Shown here: positions 44,630 through 53,478 of the stretch, in pieces | Position numbering within the stretch: the stretch's first letter is position 1 | Layout of the letters: each line of letters opens with the position of its first letter | NCBI RefSeq assembly: GCF_013372265.1 | Contig: NZ_CP054051.1 | Span: forward strand, 1,376,587-1,440,586 | Direction: 5' to 3' | Source of the DNA: Aliarcobacter cibarius | GTDB lineage: Bacteria; Campylobacterota; Campylobacteria; Campylobacterales; Arcobacteraceae | Length of the DNA: 64,000 nt | Made by a program: the position numbers and the translations under genes | Notes under the pieces: model-generated | What the model was told of the DNA's origin: nothing | Database searches by the model: none | The model's input: the letters and a program-made list of their open reading frames with translations, nothing else

Positions 44630-44650
44630 GGTGTGAAATAGGTGTGAAAG
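44630..44650 (+). repeat. Tandem GGTGTGAAA pair at the right end
   Basis: Exact repeat of the 21-base block at 39095-39115, in the same orientation, 46 bases before the right attachment site. At this end no gene starts after it, which argues that it is kept as a protein-binding site of the recombinase and not just as a leader sequence. Confidence 0.6.
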
Positions 44651-44696
44651 TAAAAAATAGAAAAACTTTAAAAGTTCTAGAAGTACCATGATTACG

Positions 44697-44772
44697 TGGC
44701 GACCCCAGCATGATTCGAACATGCGTCACTAGGAGGAAATCCTAGGGTCCTTGGCCACTAGACGACAGGGTC
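44697..44772 (-). tRNA. tRNA-Glu (anticodon TTC)
   Basis: 76 bases, ending in an encoded CCA at 44697-44699. The anticodon loop ATTTCCT sits between CTAGG and CCTAG stems and gives TTC. The D-loop TCTAGTGGCCAAGGACC and T-arm are normal for tRNA-Glu. Its 3' 46 bases are repeated at 38926-38971, so this gene is the insertion site of the element; the copy here is complete. Confidence 0.93.
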
Positions 44773-44841
44773 TTTAAAAAGAAAATGGATTATAGTTTAG
44801 TTTCGGTTTTGTTTTGCTTAAAATTAAAAGATATAAACAGT

Positions 44842-45285
44842 CTACCTTATTCTTGTTAAACTATTTTTACCAATTTTATAAATTCTTGAAGATGTTGTTT
44901 CAAAAAAACCCAGATTATTTATCACTTCCACATCTGAATTATTTATAGCATATTCATATTGAAAATTTTCTTTTGTTTTATTAGCAGATGTTGAAGAAAG
45001 AATCTTGAATTTTTTTATAAAATCAAAGAAATGTGATTCTTTAGATATCACTCTAAATGATGATAAATTTGGATAAATGAATGTAGATTTTTTACTATTT
45101 CTAACTAATTTATTATATTTTTTAGGAATTCTTGTAAATTCTTTTAAAGTATTAAAACTATCTACTGTTTTAAGATTTTTTTGATTTTTATCTCTTTGTT
45201 TGGTAGCTGAAAGTTTCTCATCATTAATTGATGAGAAACCAACAGTGGTATCAGTTTGTACCAGGTACACCAAATTAGGATTCAT
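44842..45285 (-). CDS. Short Sua5/YciO/YrdC-family protein
   Basis: 147 residues. The family start LVYLVQTDTTVGFSSIND corresponds to the PTDTvYGLg motif, KQRDKNQK to the K-x-R pair and LSSTSANKTKENF to the SAN-x-SG nucleotide site of threonylcarbamoyl-AMP synthases. It is shorter than TsaC (about 190) and begins very near the motif. Whether it makes the tRNA t6A precursor is uncertain. The gene starts at the stop of carB (one-base contact), so it is co-transcribed with it. Confidence 0.75.
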   Translation of the reverse strand: MNPNLVYLVQTDTTVGFSSINDEKLSATKQRDKNQKNLKTVDSFNTLKEFTRIPKKYNKLVRNSKKSTFIYPNLSSFRVISKESHFFDFIKKFKILSSTSANKTKENFQYEYAINNSDVEVINNLGFFETTSSRIYKIGKNSLTRIR

Positions 45286-48200
45286 TAGTAATTTAAATAT
45301 TCTTGAATCGATTTAGGAGTTGAAACATCAGAAGTTTTTAACTCTTTAATTGCATCTGCAGCAGCAAAAGCAGCAGCAACAGTTGTAAAATAAGGCACAC
45401 TCATTCTTAAAACTGCTCTTCTAATTTCTTTACCATCATCTTTAGAACTTTCTTGCTCACCACTTGTATTTATAGCCATTGCTATATCACCATTTGTTAA
45501 AAGATCAGTAATATTTGGTCTCCCTTCACTTACTTTTAACACTTTCTCACAAGCAATACCAGCTTCAGTAATAATTTTCTCTGTTCCACCAGTCGCAGCA
45601 ATAGTAAATCCACTTTCAACTAAACTTTTTGCAATAGTTGCAGCAAAAGGTTTATCTAAATCACATAAAGATATAAATACTTTTCCTGATTTAGGAAGTG
45701 AGTTTTTAGCTGCACTTTGAGATTTTGCAAATGCCATAGCAAAGTTTGAAGCAATACCCATAACTTCACCTGTACTTTTCATCTCTGGACTTAAAAGTAA
45801 ATCTGCTCCTACAAGTTTATTAAATGGGAAAACAGATTCTTTAACAGCTACGTGATCTTTTAATCTTGGTTTTAAGACACCGTTATCTTCATATACGATA
45901 TTTCTATCATATACTTTAAGAGCATCTCTTAAACTTTCTCCCCACATAACTCTAGTTGCAACTTTTGCTAAAGGCATACCTGTCGCTTTAGATACAAAAG
46001 GAACTGTTCTAGATGCTCTTGGATTTACTTCAATTAAGTAAATTTGCCCTTTATGAATAGCATATTGAACATTCATTAACCCAACTACACCTAATCCTAA
46101 AGCCATCTCTTTTGTTTTTGTTTCTAACTCTTTAATTAAATTATCTTCTATACTAATTGGAGGTAATGAACAAGCTGAGTCACCTGAATGAATACCTGCT
46201 TCTTCGATATGTTGCATGATTCCACCAATATAAGCCTCTTTACCATCACAAATACAATCAACATCAAGCTCAATTGCTCTATCTAAGAATTTGTCAATTA
46301 AAACAGGAGCATCATTTGAAACAGAAACTGCTTCATCCATATATTGTTTTAACTCTTCAGTAGAATAAACTATTTTCATTCCTCTTCCACCAAGAACAAA
46401 TGAAGGTCTAACTAATACTGGATATCCAATTTTTTCAGCTATTTTTATAGCTTCATCTAATTTAACTGCTGTTCCATTTTCTGGTTGTAAAAGACCGATT
46501 TTTTCAACAAAAGCAGAGAATTTTTTTCTATCTTCAGCAAGATCAATTACATCAGCAGTTGTTCCAATAATTTTCGCTCCAGCTTTTGTTAAGACTTGCG
46601 CTAATTTTAAAGGAGTTTGTCCACCAAAATGAACAATAACACCATCTGGTTGCTCTTTTTCAATTACACTTCTAACATGTTCAAAATCAATTGGTTCAAA
46701 ATATAAAACATCTGATGTATCATAATCTGTACTTACAGTTTCTGGATTACAGTTATACATAATTGTTTTTACACCCATTTCAGCTAATGCAAAACTTGCA
46801 TGTACACAACAATAATCAAATTCGATTCCTTGACCAATTCTATTTGGTCCACCACCAATGATCATAACTTTTTTCTCATTTGATTTAGGAGTTTCTACTT
46901 TTGGTAATTTTGAAATATTAGTAGTTGAATATAAATATTGATTTAAAGCTTTAAATTCTCCAGCACAAGTATCAACTTCATTATATTCAAAATCTATATC
47001 TAAAGCTTTTCTCGCATTATATACATCTTCTTCAGTTTTTCCTATAATATTTGCAATAAATTTATCACTAAATCCATTTGCTTTTACTTTTCTAAGAAGT
47101 TCTTCATCTTTTAAAATAGCTGGAGTCATTGCTAACTCTAGTTCGTATAATTCTCTAAATTTTGCTAAGAACCATGGATCAATTTTTGATAATTCAAAAA
47201 TATCATCATTTGTAAGACCTTGTCTCATACCATCCATTAAGTATTGAAGTCTCTTATCATTTGGTCTTCTTATCTCTTTTTTAATTAAGTCTAAATCTGT
47301 TGTAATGCTATCAAATCCACAAATTCCTGTTTCTAGTGAACAATAAGCTTTTTGGATAGTCTCATTAAAGTTTCTTCCTATAGACATAACTTCACCAACA
47401 CTTTTCATAGAAGTTGTTAGAGTTGAATTTGCTTTTGGGAATTTTTCAAATGTAAATCTAGGAACTTTAGCAACTATATAGTCAACCGCAGGCTCAAAAC
47501 TTGCAAGTGTTCCAGTCATATCATTTGTAATCTCATCAAGTGTGAATCCAACTGCAAGAAGTGTTGATACTTTTGCTATTGGGTAACCTGTAGCTTTAGA
47601 TGCAAGTGCAGAACTTCTACTAACTCTTGGATTCATCTCAATAACAATCATTCTTCCAGTTTTTGGACACATTGCAAACTGAACATTTGATCCACCACTA
47701 TTTACTCCAACTTCTCTTAAAATTGCAAAAGAAGCTTCTCTCATTACTGCATATTCTTTATCTGTTAAAGTAAGTGCAGGTGCAATTGTAATACTATCTC
47801 CTGTATGAACTCCCATAGGGTCTAAGTTTTCAATAGAACATACTACTATACAATTATCATTAGTATCTCGTATAATTTCCATCTCATATTCTTTCCAACC
47901 TAAAACTGATTCTAATATCTCAATTTCGTTTATTGGAGAAGCGTCAAGCCCCGCTTGTGCTAAAGCTTTAAATTCTTCCATATTATAAGCAACTCCACTT
48001 CCTGCACCTGCAAGAGTAAATGAAGCTCTACTAATTACTGGAAAACCAATCTCTTTAGCAACTCTTATAGCTTCTTCAAGACTATATGCATTTTCACTTC
48101 TAGGTAAATCTAATCCTATTCTCTTCATACATTCAGTAAAAAGATGTCTATCTTCACCTCTTTTAATAGCTTCTGGATGAACTCCTAAAAATTTAATTCC

Positions 48201-48527
48201 TTCTAAAAGACCTTTTGAATACATAGAAGTTGCAACATTTAACGCTGTTTGTCCACCCATAGTTGGAAGGATTGCATCAATATTCTCTTTTTTAATGATA
48301 TTAAGAACAACCTCTTCTGTAATTGGCTCAATATAAGTCTTATCAGCAAACTCTGGATCTGTCATGATAGTTGCAGGATTTGAGTTTACTAATATAACTC
48401 TATATCCTAGCTCTTTTAAAGTTTTTGTTGCTTGTGTACCTGAATAATCAAACTCACACGCTTGCCCTATAACAATTGGTCCTGAACCAATTAACAAAAT
48501 GTTTTTTATATCTTCTCTTTTTGGCAT
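45285..48527 (-). CDS. carB: Carbamoyl-phosphate synthase large subunit
   Basis: Makes carbamoyl phosphate for arginine and pyrimidine synthesis with the glutaminase CarA. 1080 residues with two ATP-grasp halves (first start [20 protein letters not shown]; second [20 protein letters not shown]), an oligomerisation segment between them, and a C-terminal MGS-like allosteric domain ([20 protein letters not shown]). Glutamine-derived ammonia must come from a carA elsewhere. The product feeds the argF enzyme of this same window. Confidence 0.96.
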   Translation of the reverse strand: MPKREDIKNILLIGSGPIVIGQACEFDYSGTQATKTLKELGYRVILVNSNPATIMTDPEFADKTYIEPITEEVVLNIIKKENIDAILPTMGGQTALNVATSMYSKGLLEGIKFLGVHPEAIKRGEDRHLFTECMKRIGLDLPRSENAYSLEEAIRVAKEIGFPVISRASFTLAGAGSGVAYNMEEFKALAQAGLDASPINEIEILESVLGWKEYEMEIIRDTNDNCIVVCSIENLDPMGVHTGDSITIAPALTLTDKEYAVMREASFAILREVGVNSGGSNVQFAMCPKTGRMIVIEMNPRVSRSSALASKATGYPIAKVSTLLAVGFTLDEITNDMTGTLASFEPAVDYIVAKVPRFTFEKFPKANSTLTTSMKSVGEVMSIGRNFNETIQKAYCSLETGICGFDSITTDLDLIKKEIRRPNDKRLQYLMDGMRQGLTNDDIFELSKIDPWFLAKFRELYELELAMTPAILKDEELLRKVKANGFSDKFIANIIGKTEEDVYNARKALDIDFEYNEVDTCAGEFKALNQYLYSTTNISKLPKVETPKSNEKKVMIIGGGPNRIGQGIEFDYCCVHASFALAEMGVKTIMYNCNPETVSTDYDTSDVLYFEPIDFEHVRSVIEKEQPDGVIVHFGGQTPLKLAQVLTKAGAKIIGTTADVIDLAEDRKKFSAFVEKIGLLQPENGTAVKLDEAIKIAEKIGYPVLVRPSFVLGGRGMKIVYSTEELKQYMDEAVSVSNDAPVLIDKFLDRAIELDVDCICDGKEAYIGGIMQHIEEAGIHSGDSACSLPPISIEDNLIKELETKTKEMALGLGVVGLMNVQYAIHKGQIYLIEVNPRASRTVPFVSKATGMPLAKVATRVMWGESLRDALKVYDRNIVYEDNGVLKPRLKDHVAVKESVFPFNKLVGADLLLSPEMKSTGEVMGIASNFAMAFAKSQSAAKNSLPKSGKVFISLCDLDKPFAATIAKSLVESGFTIAATGGTEKIITEAGIACEKVLKVSEGRPNITDLLTNGDIAMAINTSGEQESSKDDGKEIRRAVLRMSVPYFTTVAAAFAAADAIKELKTSDVSTPKSIQEYLNY

Positions 48528-48654
48528 AACTTTCCTTTCGCTGATTTAAAAATTTGGCAAGCTTATCTAAAAAGTACTTAAGTTTTTGTTAGATTAGTAA
48601 TTAAAATGTGATAATTTGATATAAGTTTGTAAAAAAAGAATTAAAAAGGACAAA

Positions 48655-48686
48655 ATTCAGCTTCTTTTAATAAAAAAAAGCTGAAT
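48655..48686 (-). terminator. Hairpin terminator after thiF
   Basis: Perfect 9-bp arms ATTCAGCTT/AAGCTGAAT (48655-48663, 48678-48686) with a 14-nt A/T loop; on the minus strand TTTTG follows. It closes the thiF transcript before carB. Confidence 0.5.
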
Positions 48687-48710
48687 AATAATTAAAAAAT
48701 TATTATATAT

Positions 48711-49388
48711 CTATTTTGGTAAATTAAATTTTTTAATTCCTAAATTTCCATTTTTATCAAAATATAAATAATGCAATATATCTTTTTGAACTTCCAGTCC
48801 TGCTAAAAATCTAATCGCAATATTTGCTTGAAGAGATCCTATATTCATAACAATTGGACAAGCAATACCATTTGGTTTTCTATTTGTTATTTGAAAAACA
48901 GCTTCATAACTTGATTTTTCAAATAAACAAACTTGTCCATGAAACTCTTCAACACTTCCATAAAGCCAAATTTGATTATTTTTTTGACACCATGAATTTA
49001 TTGCAGCTCTTGTAGGAAGATTATCTGTTGCATCGATTACTAAATCAAATTTTAAATCTCTTTTAGAAAATTCATCAAAACTCTCAACATAAGCAGTTGC
49101 TTTTGTAAAAGGACATCTACTTTCAATCAATTCTTTTAAAACAATTGATTTATGTTTTCCCTCATCAGAGACTTTAAAAGCTATTTGTCTATGAATATTA
49201 CTAACACTTACCGTATCAAAGTCAACTAGCGTAAATTCTCCAATACCACTAGCTCCTAGTGCAAATCCCAAGCTACTTCCTAATCCACCACTTCCAATAA
49301 TTGCAACTTTTTTATTTTGAAGAGATTTTTGAGTATCTTCTCCCCAAAGATTTATTTGTCTATTAAAATATTCATTAAAATTTATCAT
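48711..49388 (-). CDS. thiF: ThiF/MoeB/HesA-family adenylyltransferase
   Basis: 225 residues. The nucleotide loop IIGSGGLGSSLGFALG, then TLVDFDTVSVSNIHRQIAF and LVIDATDNLPTRAAIN are the E1-like core that adenylates the C-terminal glycine of a sulphur carrier (ThiS or MoaD). It lacks the zinc CxxC pairs and the rhodanese domain of longer MoeB proteins, which favours ThiF. The carrier gene is not nearby, so ThiF versus MoeB stays open. Confidence 0.8.
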   Translation of the reverse strand: MINFNEYFNRQINLWGEDTQKSLQNKKVAIIGSGGLGSSLGFALGASGIGEFTLVDFDTVSVSNIHRQIAFKVSDEGKHKSIVLKELIESRCPFTKATAYVESFDEFSKRDLKFDLVIDATDNLPTRAAINSWCQKNNQIWLYGSVEEFHGQVCLFEKSSYEAVFQITNRKPNGIACPIVMNIGSLQANIAIRFLAGLEVQKDILHYLYFDKNGNLGIKKFNLPK

Positions 49389-49455
49389 ATTGATACCTTT
49401 ATTAGTAAAAATTATTATTTTTATTTGTTTAGTTAATAATAGCTTATTTTATAGA

Positions 49456-49482
49456 AAAATAAGAGTATTTAGCTCTTATTTT
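49456..49482 (-). terminator. Terminator at the xseB end
   Basis: Perfect 10-bp arms (49456-49465, 49473-49482) with a 7-nt loop that includes the xseB stop codon. On the minus strand a T-rich tail follows. It ends the metX-xseB unit. Confidence 0.65.
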
Positions 49483-49669
49483 GTGTAGTAAAAACTAATT
49501 TTGCTTCTTCTAGTAATTTTTGAGCAACTTCTAGTTCTTTTAGACCTTCATTATATAATTTTAGAGAATCACTTAAAGTAATATCATTTTTTGTAAGCTT
49601 TTCTAAAATTTCTTTTGCTTTTACTATTTTTTCTTCAAAATTTAAAGTTTCTTCATTATTTTTTTCCAT
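49469..49669 (-). CDS. xseB: Exodeoxyribonuclease VII small subunit
   Basis: 66 residues with the XseB helical hairpin pattern: NFEEKIVKAKEILEKLTKND, then LSDSLKLYNEGLKELEVAQKLL, the usual 'y.eG..l...c...L' motif. It partners with XseA, whose gene is elsewhere, to degrade single-stranded DNA. It follows metX by one base. Confidence 0.85.
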   Translation of the reverse strand: MEKNNEETLNFEEKIVKAKEILEKLTKNDITLSDSLKLYNEGLKELEVAQKLLEEAKLVFTTQNKS

Positions 49670-49670
49670 T

Positions 49671-50774
49671 TTAATCCTTTAATACATTTTTTACATGCTC
49701 TTCAAATTTTTCAACTTCAACTAAAAAAGAGTCATGCCCACTAGAACTATCTACAAGTTTGAATGTAACTTGTTCCTTTTTACCAATTTTTATCATGATA
49801 TCTTTAATCTGTTCCATCTCTTCAGGGAAAAACAACATATCGTCTTTAAAAGCAATTAAATGAAGTTTTCCTTCAATTTTCGTAAAAGATTCTTCTAGGC
49901 TATCTTTATTTCTTCCTGCATCAAAAATATTAATTGTTTTACATATATATAAATATGATAATGGATCAAAAAATTTTGGAAAACTATAAGAATTATGTTC
50001 TAAATATTTTTCTATTTCAAATCTACCAAATAGCTCATAAAGCCCATCTGTTTCAACATAATCTCTTGAAAATTTTCTATTAAATAAATCTGGACTTAAA
50101 TAAGCAATCAATCCAGCCATTCTACCAATAGCTAATCCTACAAGACCATTTGCTCTTAAATCTTCTTTATCATACTCACCATTTTTAAATGCTTTATCAT
50201 GTCTAATTGCTTCTATTCCTATCTTATTTAAAGCTATTACCCAAGGTCTTGTATATGCTGTACATGCCATTGCAATGTAGTGTTTTGCAAAAGTTGGATG
50301 TTCTATTGCATAACACAAAGTTTGCATTCCTCCCATACTTCCACCAATTACTGCAACTGCATTATTTATTCCTAGTTTTTTATAAAGTTTCATTTGTGCA
50401 TTAACTATATCTGAGATTGTTAAAACAGGAAATTTCAATCTATACTCTTTTTTTGTTGATGGATTAATACTTAAAGGAGATGTCGAACCATAAGAACTTC
50501 CTATGTTATTTGAACAAATAACAAAATATTTATTTGTATCAATAGTTTTTCCATCTCCTATAAATTTATCCCACCAACCTGCTTTTGCTTCTTTTTCATA
50601 TCTTCCTGCAGCATGATGACTACCTGATAAAGCATGACAAATAATAATTACATTTGATTTATCTTCATTTAGTGTTCCATAAGTCTCGTAAACTATTTCA
50701 AACTCTTCAAGTAATCTTCCACTCTCAAGATATAACGGTTCATTAAATTTCTCTATTTTTGTCTCTATTTTCAA
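49671..50774 (-). CDS. metX: Homoserine O-acetyltransferase
   Basis: Acylates homoserine in methionine synthesis. Alpha/beta hydrolase: GSHHAAGRYEKEAKAGWWDK, the nucleophile Ser in VIGGSMGGMQTL, and the catalytic His in SSGHDSFLVE near the end. A TTG at 50793-50795 opens the frame, but homologues begin at the residue corresponding to the TTG at 50772-50774 (KIETKIEKFNEPLYLESG), which is used here and gives 367 residues; either start is possible. It precedes xseB by one base. Confidence 0.92.
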   Translation of the reverse strand: MKIETKIEKFNEPLYLESGRLLEEFEIVYETYGTLNEDKSNVIIICHALSGSHHAAGRYEKEAKAGWWDKFIGDGKTIDTNKYFVICSNNIGSSYGSTSPLSINPSTKKEYRLKFPVLTISDIVNAQMKLYKKLGINNAVAVIGGSMGGMQTLCYAIEHPTFAKHYIAMACTAYTRPWVIALNKIGIEAIRHDKAFKNGEYDKEDLRANGLVGLAIGRMAGLIAYLSPDLFNRKFSRDYVETDGLYELFGRFEIEKYLEHNSYSFPKFFDPLSYLYICKTINIFDAGRNKDSLEESFTKIEGKLHLIAFKDDMLFFPEEMEQIKDIMIKIGKKEQVTFKLVDSSSGHDSFLVEVEKFEEHVKNVLKD

Positions 50775-50939
50775 AATATTTTCCGGTTTACACAAATTTT
50801 CAATAATAAAGTCTATCTAAACTAAAATAAAAAAGCCTTTTAGTGACATAAATGTTTAAAAATAATCATTTTAAAGAATTATATTAATAATTAAAAGTAA
50901 TTTTTAATATAATGTTTAAAATTTATAAAAGGATATGTT

Positions 50940-51206
50940 TTGAGTAAAATAAAAGAACTAGAAGTACTTTTAAAAACAGATGTTTTAATAGAAGTAGAAG
51001 AAGAGATAGTTGCAATAGAAAAACTTTTAGAAAAAAATAGTAGTAATAAAAATTTGAAAATAGAACTAGAATATATGCAAGATGTTAAAAAGTTTTATAA
51101 TGAAGCACTAAATCAAATAGATAAAGGTCTATTAACTGAGGAAGAGGCTAATAATATTCTTTTAGATCTTGAAGATATGAGAGAAGATGATGAGGATGAA
51201 ATATAG
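50940..51206 (+). CDS. Small acidic helical protein of unknown function
   Basis: 88 residues, mostly charged helices with likely coiled coil (VLIEVEEEIVAIEKLLEKNS) and an acidic tail EDMREDDEDEI. The start is TTG behind AAAGGA. It lies 2 nt before the YeeE-type transporter gene on the same strand, so co-transcription is likely, but nothing links it mechanistically. I do not recognise the family. Confidence 0.6.
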   Translation: MSKIKELEVLLKTDVLIEVEEEIVAIEKLLEKNSSNKNLKIELEYMQDVKKFYNEALNQIDKGLLTEEEANNILLDLEDMREDDEDEI

Positions 51207-51208
51207 AT

Positions 51209-52306
51209 ATGTTTGAATTAGAAACTTATAGTTTAGTAAATATTTTAGGTTTAGCCTTAGGTATAATTTTTGGATTTATTGCTCAAAAAAACCAGTTTTG
51301 TTTTAGTGGAAGTATAAAAGATTTTTTACAAATAAAATCTACAAAAAGAGCAGCAAGTGTAATTATGGCAATGATTGTTGCAGTAATTTCTACACAAATT
51401 ATTTCAAATTATTTTGAAATTGATTTAACACAAAGTGCTTATTTCAAAAAAGATATTAACTATTTTGCAATTATAGTTGGTGGAGCTTTATTTGGTGCAG
51501 GGATGATGATTGCTGATGGTTGTAGTAGTAGAAGCATAGTAAAATTTGCCCAAGGTGATTCAAATGCTTTAATTACATTAATTTTTATAGCAATTTTTGC
51601 ATATGCTACAACAAAAGGAGTATTATTTGAGATTATAAATCCATTTATAAATAATCCTACATTAATAGAAATATCTAAAACTATAGATAATTTTCAACTA
51701 AACATTTATGTAGTATTGGCTGTATTATTTGTACTTTTATATACATTTACAAAAAAAGTAAAAAGAGTATTTAGCTTATATGATGGAGTAATAGTAGGTC
51801 TATTAATAGGTGCTGCTTGGTTTGTTACTGGTTACATTGGTTCTGAAAGTATGGAAAAAGAGATACAAGTTCAAGCTATAAGCTTTGTATATCCTAGTGC
51901 AAAAACACTTGAACTTTTTACATATTATCAAGTAAATGAGTTTAGTTTTGGTGTTTGTTTGGTTATTGGTGCACTTGTTGGAACTTTTGTTTCGACTTTA
52001 TTTAATAAAAAATATAGTTTTGGTTGTACAGCAAACAAAAATATTAATAAAGTAAAATATAATATGATTGGTGGAGCAATGATGGGTGTTGGTGGAATTA
52101 TGGCTATAGGATGTACTGTTGGACAAGGGCTAAGCGGCTTTTCTACTTTGGTATTTAGTTCATTTTTAGCAATAATATCTATTTTTGTATCTGGTTATTT
52201 TACTGGTAAATACTTACTTAAAAAAGATAAACTAGCTATGTGTTTCATTTTTGAATGGGAAGATGAAAACAAGAAAAAATCTAAACAGATAGATTTCCAA
52301 ATATAA
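51209..52306 (+). CDS. YeeE/YedE-family membrane transporter
   Basis: 365 residues with about ten membrane helices. The family repeats carry conserved cysteines in IADGCSSRSIVKFAQG and IMAIGCTVGQGLSGFSTL, plus NQFCFSG near the N-terminus. Characterised members (TsuA) import thiosulfate through these cysteines. The substrate here is inferred as a sulphur compound. It ends convergently against ftsZ with a bidirectional terminator. Confidence 0.85.
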   Translation: MFELETYSLVNILGLALGIIFGFIAQKNQFCFSGSIKDFLQIKSTKRAASVIMAMIVAVISTQIISNYFEIDLTQSAYFKKDINYFAIIVGGALFGAGMMIADGCSSRSIVKFAQGDSNALITLIFIAIFAYATTKGVLFEIINPFINNPTLIEISKTIDNFQLNIYVVLAVLFVLLYTFTKKVKRVFSLYDGVIVGLLIGAAWFVTGYIGSESMEKEIQVQAISFVYPSAKTLELFTYYQVNEFSFGVCLVIGALVGTFVSTLFNKKYSFGCTANKNINKVKYNMIGGAMMGVGGIMAIGCTVGQGLSGFSTLVFSSFLAIISIFVSGYFTGKYLLKKDKLAMCFIFEWEDENKKKSKQIDFQI

Positions 52307-52330
52307 GAAGAGTTGTAAAACTCTTCTTAT
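52303..52330. terminator. Bidirectional terminator between the YeeE gene and ftsZ
   Basis: Perfect 12-bp arms (52303-52314, 52319-52330) around GTAA, including the transporter's stop codon. It stands between convergent genes. Confidence 0.75.
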
Positions 52331-52335
52331 AAAGA

Positions 52336-53478
52336 TTATTTTAAAGCGTATTGAATTTTATAGTCTCTCATAAGAGGTGGAGTGTCTAAATAGTTTTCAC
52401 TATCAATTGGAACAGATTTTTGTTCAGTCTCATCAGTATTTTCAACTTGATCTCTATCTTCATTTTTTGAATCAAATCCAGTTGCTATAATAGTAACTTT
52501 AATTTCATCATTTTCTAAAGTTTTATCAGTTGTCGTTCCAAAAATAATATCAGCATTTTGATCTAATTTATCATGAATTGTACTCATAACACTTGATATT
52601 GCAAAAAGTGTTATATTTGGACTCATACTAAAATGTATTAAAATCCCTTTTGCTCCTTCTAATGGAACCTTATCTAAAAGTGGAGAGTTTATTGCATTAT
52701 CAAGTGCATCTTGAACTGAATTTTCCCCTTTTCCTTTTCCAATACCCATTAGAGCAATACCTTTATGCTTCATAATTGTTTTAACATCAGCAAAGTCAGT
52801 ATTAATATCAGAATGTCCTGGATTTAAGATAACTTCACTCATTCCAATTACTGCTTGATATAGAACATTATCAACTATTTTAAATGAATTTTTGAAAGTT
52901 AATCCAACATCAACAATTTCATTTAACTTTTCATTTGGAATTACTATTAAAGAGTCACTAACTTTTTTTAATTCTTCTAATCCTAAATTAGCTAAACCCG
53001 CTCTTTTTTTACCTTCCCAAGCAAATGGTTTAGTAACTACAGAAACTGTAAGTGCACCAACATCTTTTGCTGCTTTTGCAATAATTGCAGCAGCACCTGT
53101 TCCAGTTCCTCCACCAAGTCCAGAAGCTACAAAAACTATCTCTGTTCCTTCTAAAACAGATTTAATCTCTTCATAACTCTCTATTGCAGCATCTCTTCCA
53201 ACTTCAGGATTCATACCTGCTCCAAAACCTTTTGTAAGTTTTGGTCCTAGTTCAATTTTTTTAGGTGCTTTTGAAGAATGAAGTGATTGAAGATCTGTAT
53301 TTGCGACAATTAAATCAATTTTATGAGAACCTTCTTCTATCATGTGGTTTACCATATTACAACCACCTCCACCAACTCCAATAACTGCAATTTTTGGTTG
53401 GTTATTTGATAAAACTCTTGTTGGCATCTGTTCTGTTACTTTTATTTCAGCTGTTCCAAATAAGTTGCTATTTTCCAT
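52336..53478 (-). CDS. ftsZ: Cell division protein FtsZ
   Basis: Tubulin-like GTPase that forms the division ring. IAVIGVGGGGCNMVNHMI, the tubulin signature GGGTGTGAA and the T7 loop region NTDFADVKTIM are all present. The ATG at 53478 follows GGAG and overlaps the ftsA stop (taATG); the GTG three codons upstream is unlikely. 380 residues. The C-terminal end TPPLMRDYKIQYALK is the short partner-binding tail. Confidence 0.95.
   Translation of the reverse strand: MENSNLFGTAEIKVTEQMPTRVLSNNQPKIAVIGVGGGGCNMVNHMIEEGSHKIDLIVANTDLQSLHSSKAPKKIELGPKLTKGFGAGMNPEVGRDAAIESYEEIKSVLEGTEIVFVASGLGGGTGTGAAAIIAKAAKDVGALTVSVVTKPFAWEGKKRAGLANLGLEELKKVSDSLIVIPNEKLNEIVDVGLTFKNSFKIVDNVLYQAVIGMSEVILNPGHSDINTDFADVKTIMKHKGIALMGIGKGKGENSVQDALDNAINSPLLDKVPLEGAKGILIHFSMSPNITLFAISSVMSTIHDKLDQNADIIFGTTTDKTLENDEIKVTIIATGFDSKNEDRDQVENTDETEQKSVPIDSENYLDTPPLMRDYKIQYALK

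Larger units (their letters stand above)
43863..44696. other. Noncoding right part of the element
   Basis: No gene found. It holds the small-RNA-like unit at 43981-44058, a nested hairpin group at 44147-44240, then about 380 very AT-rich bases, and the GGTGTGAAA pair at 44630-44650 before tRNA-Glu. Open frames here are short and shadow-like. Confidence 0.55.
38926..44742. mobile_element. Integrated element in tRNA-Glu (about 5.8 kb)
   Basis: Bounded by a perfect 46-bp direct repeat of the tRNA-Glu 3' half (38926-38971 and 44697-44742). The intact tRNA is at the right end. A tyrosine recombinase gene lies just inside the left end. Cargo: a RelBE-like pair, a fused hsdS/hsdR remnant, an AbiEii-type pair and a long hairpin-rich noncoding stretch. 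No replication, conjugation or phage structural genes are present, so it is a small, partly decayed island. Excision would restore one tRNA copy. Confidence 0.88.

Noticed and set aside
44526-44729. 67-codon minus-strand open frame across the right attachment site
   Set aside because: It runs through the tRNA-Glu 3' half and the GGTGTGAAA block; no protein-like features.
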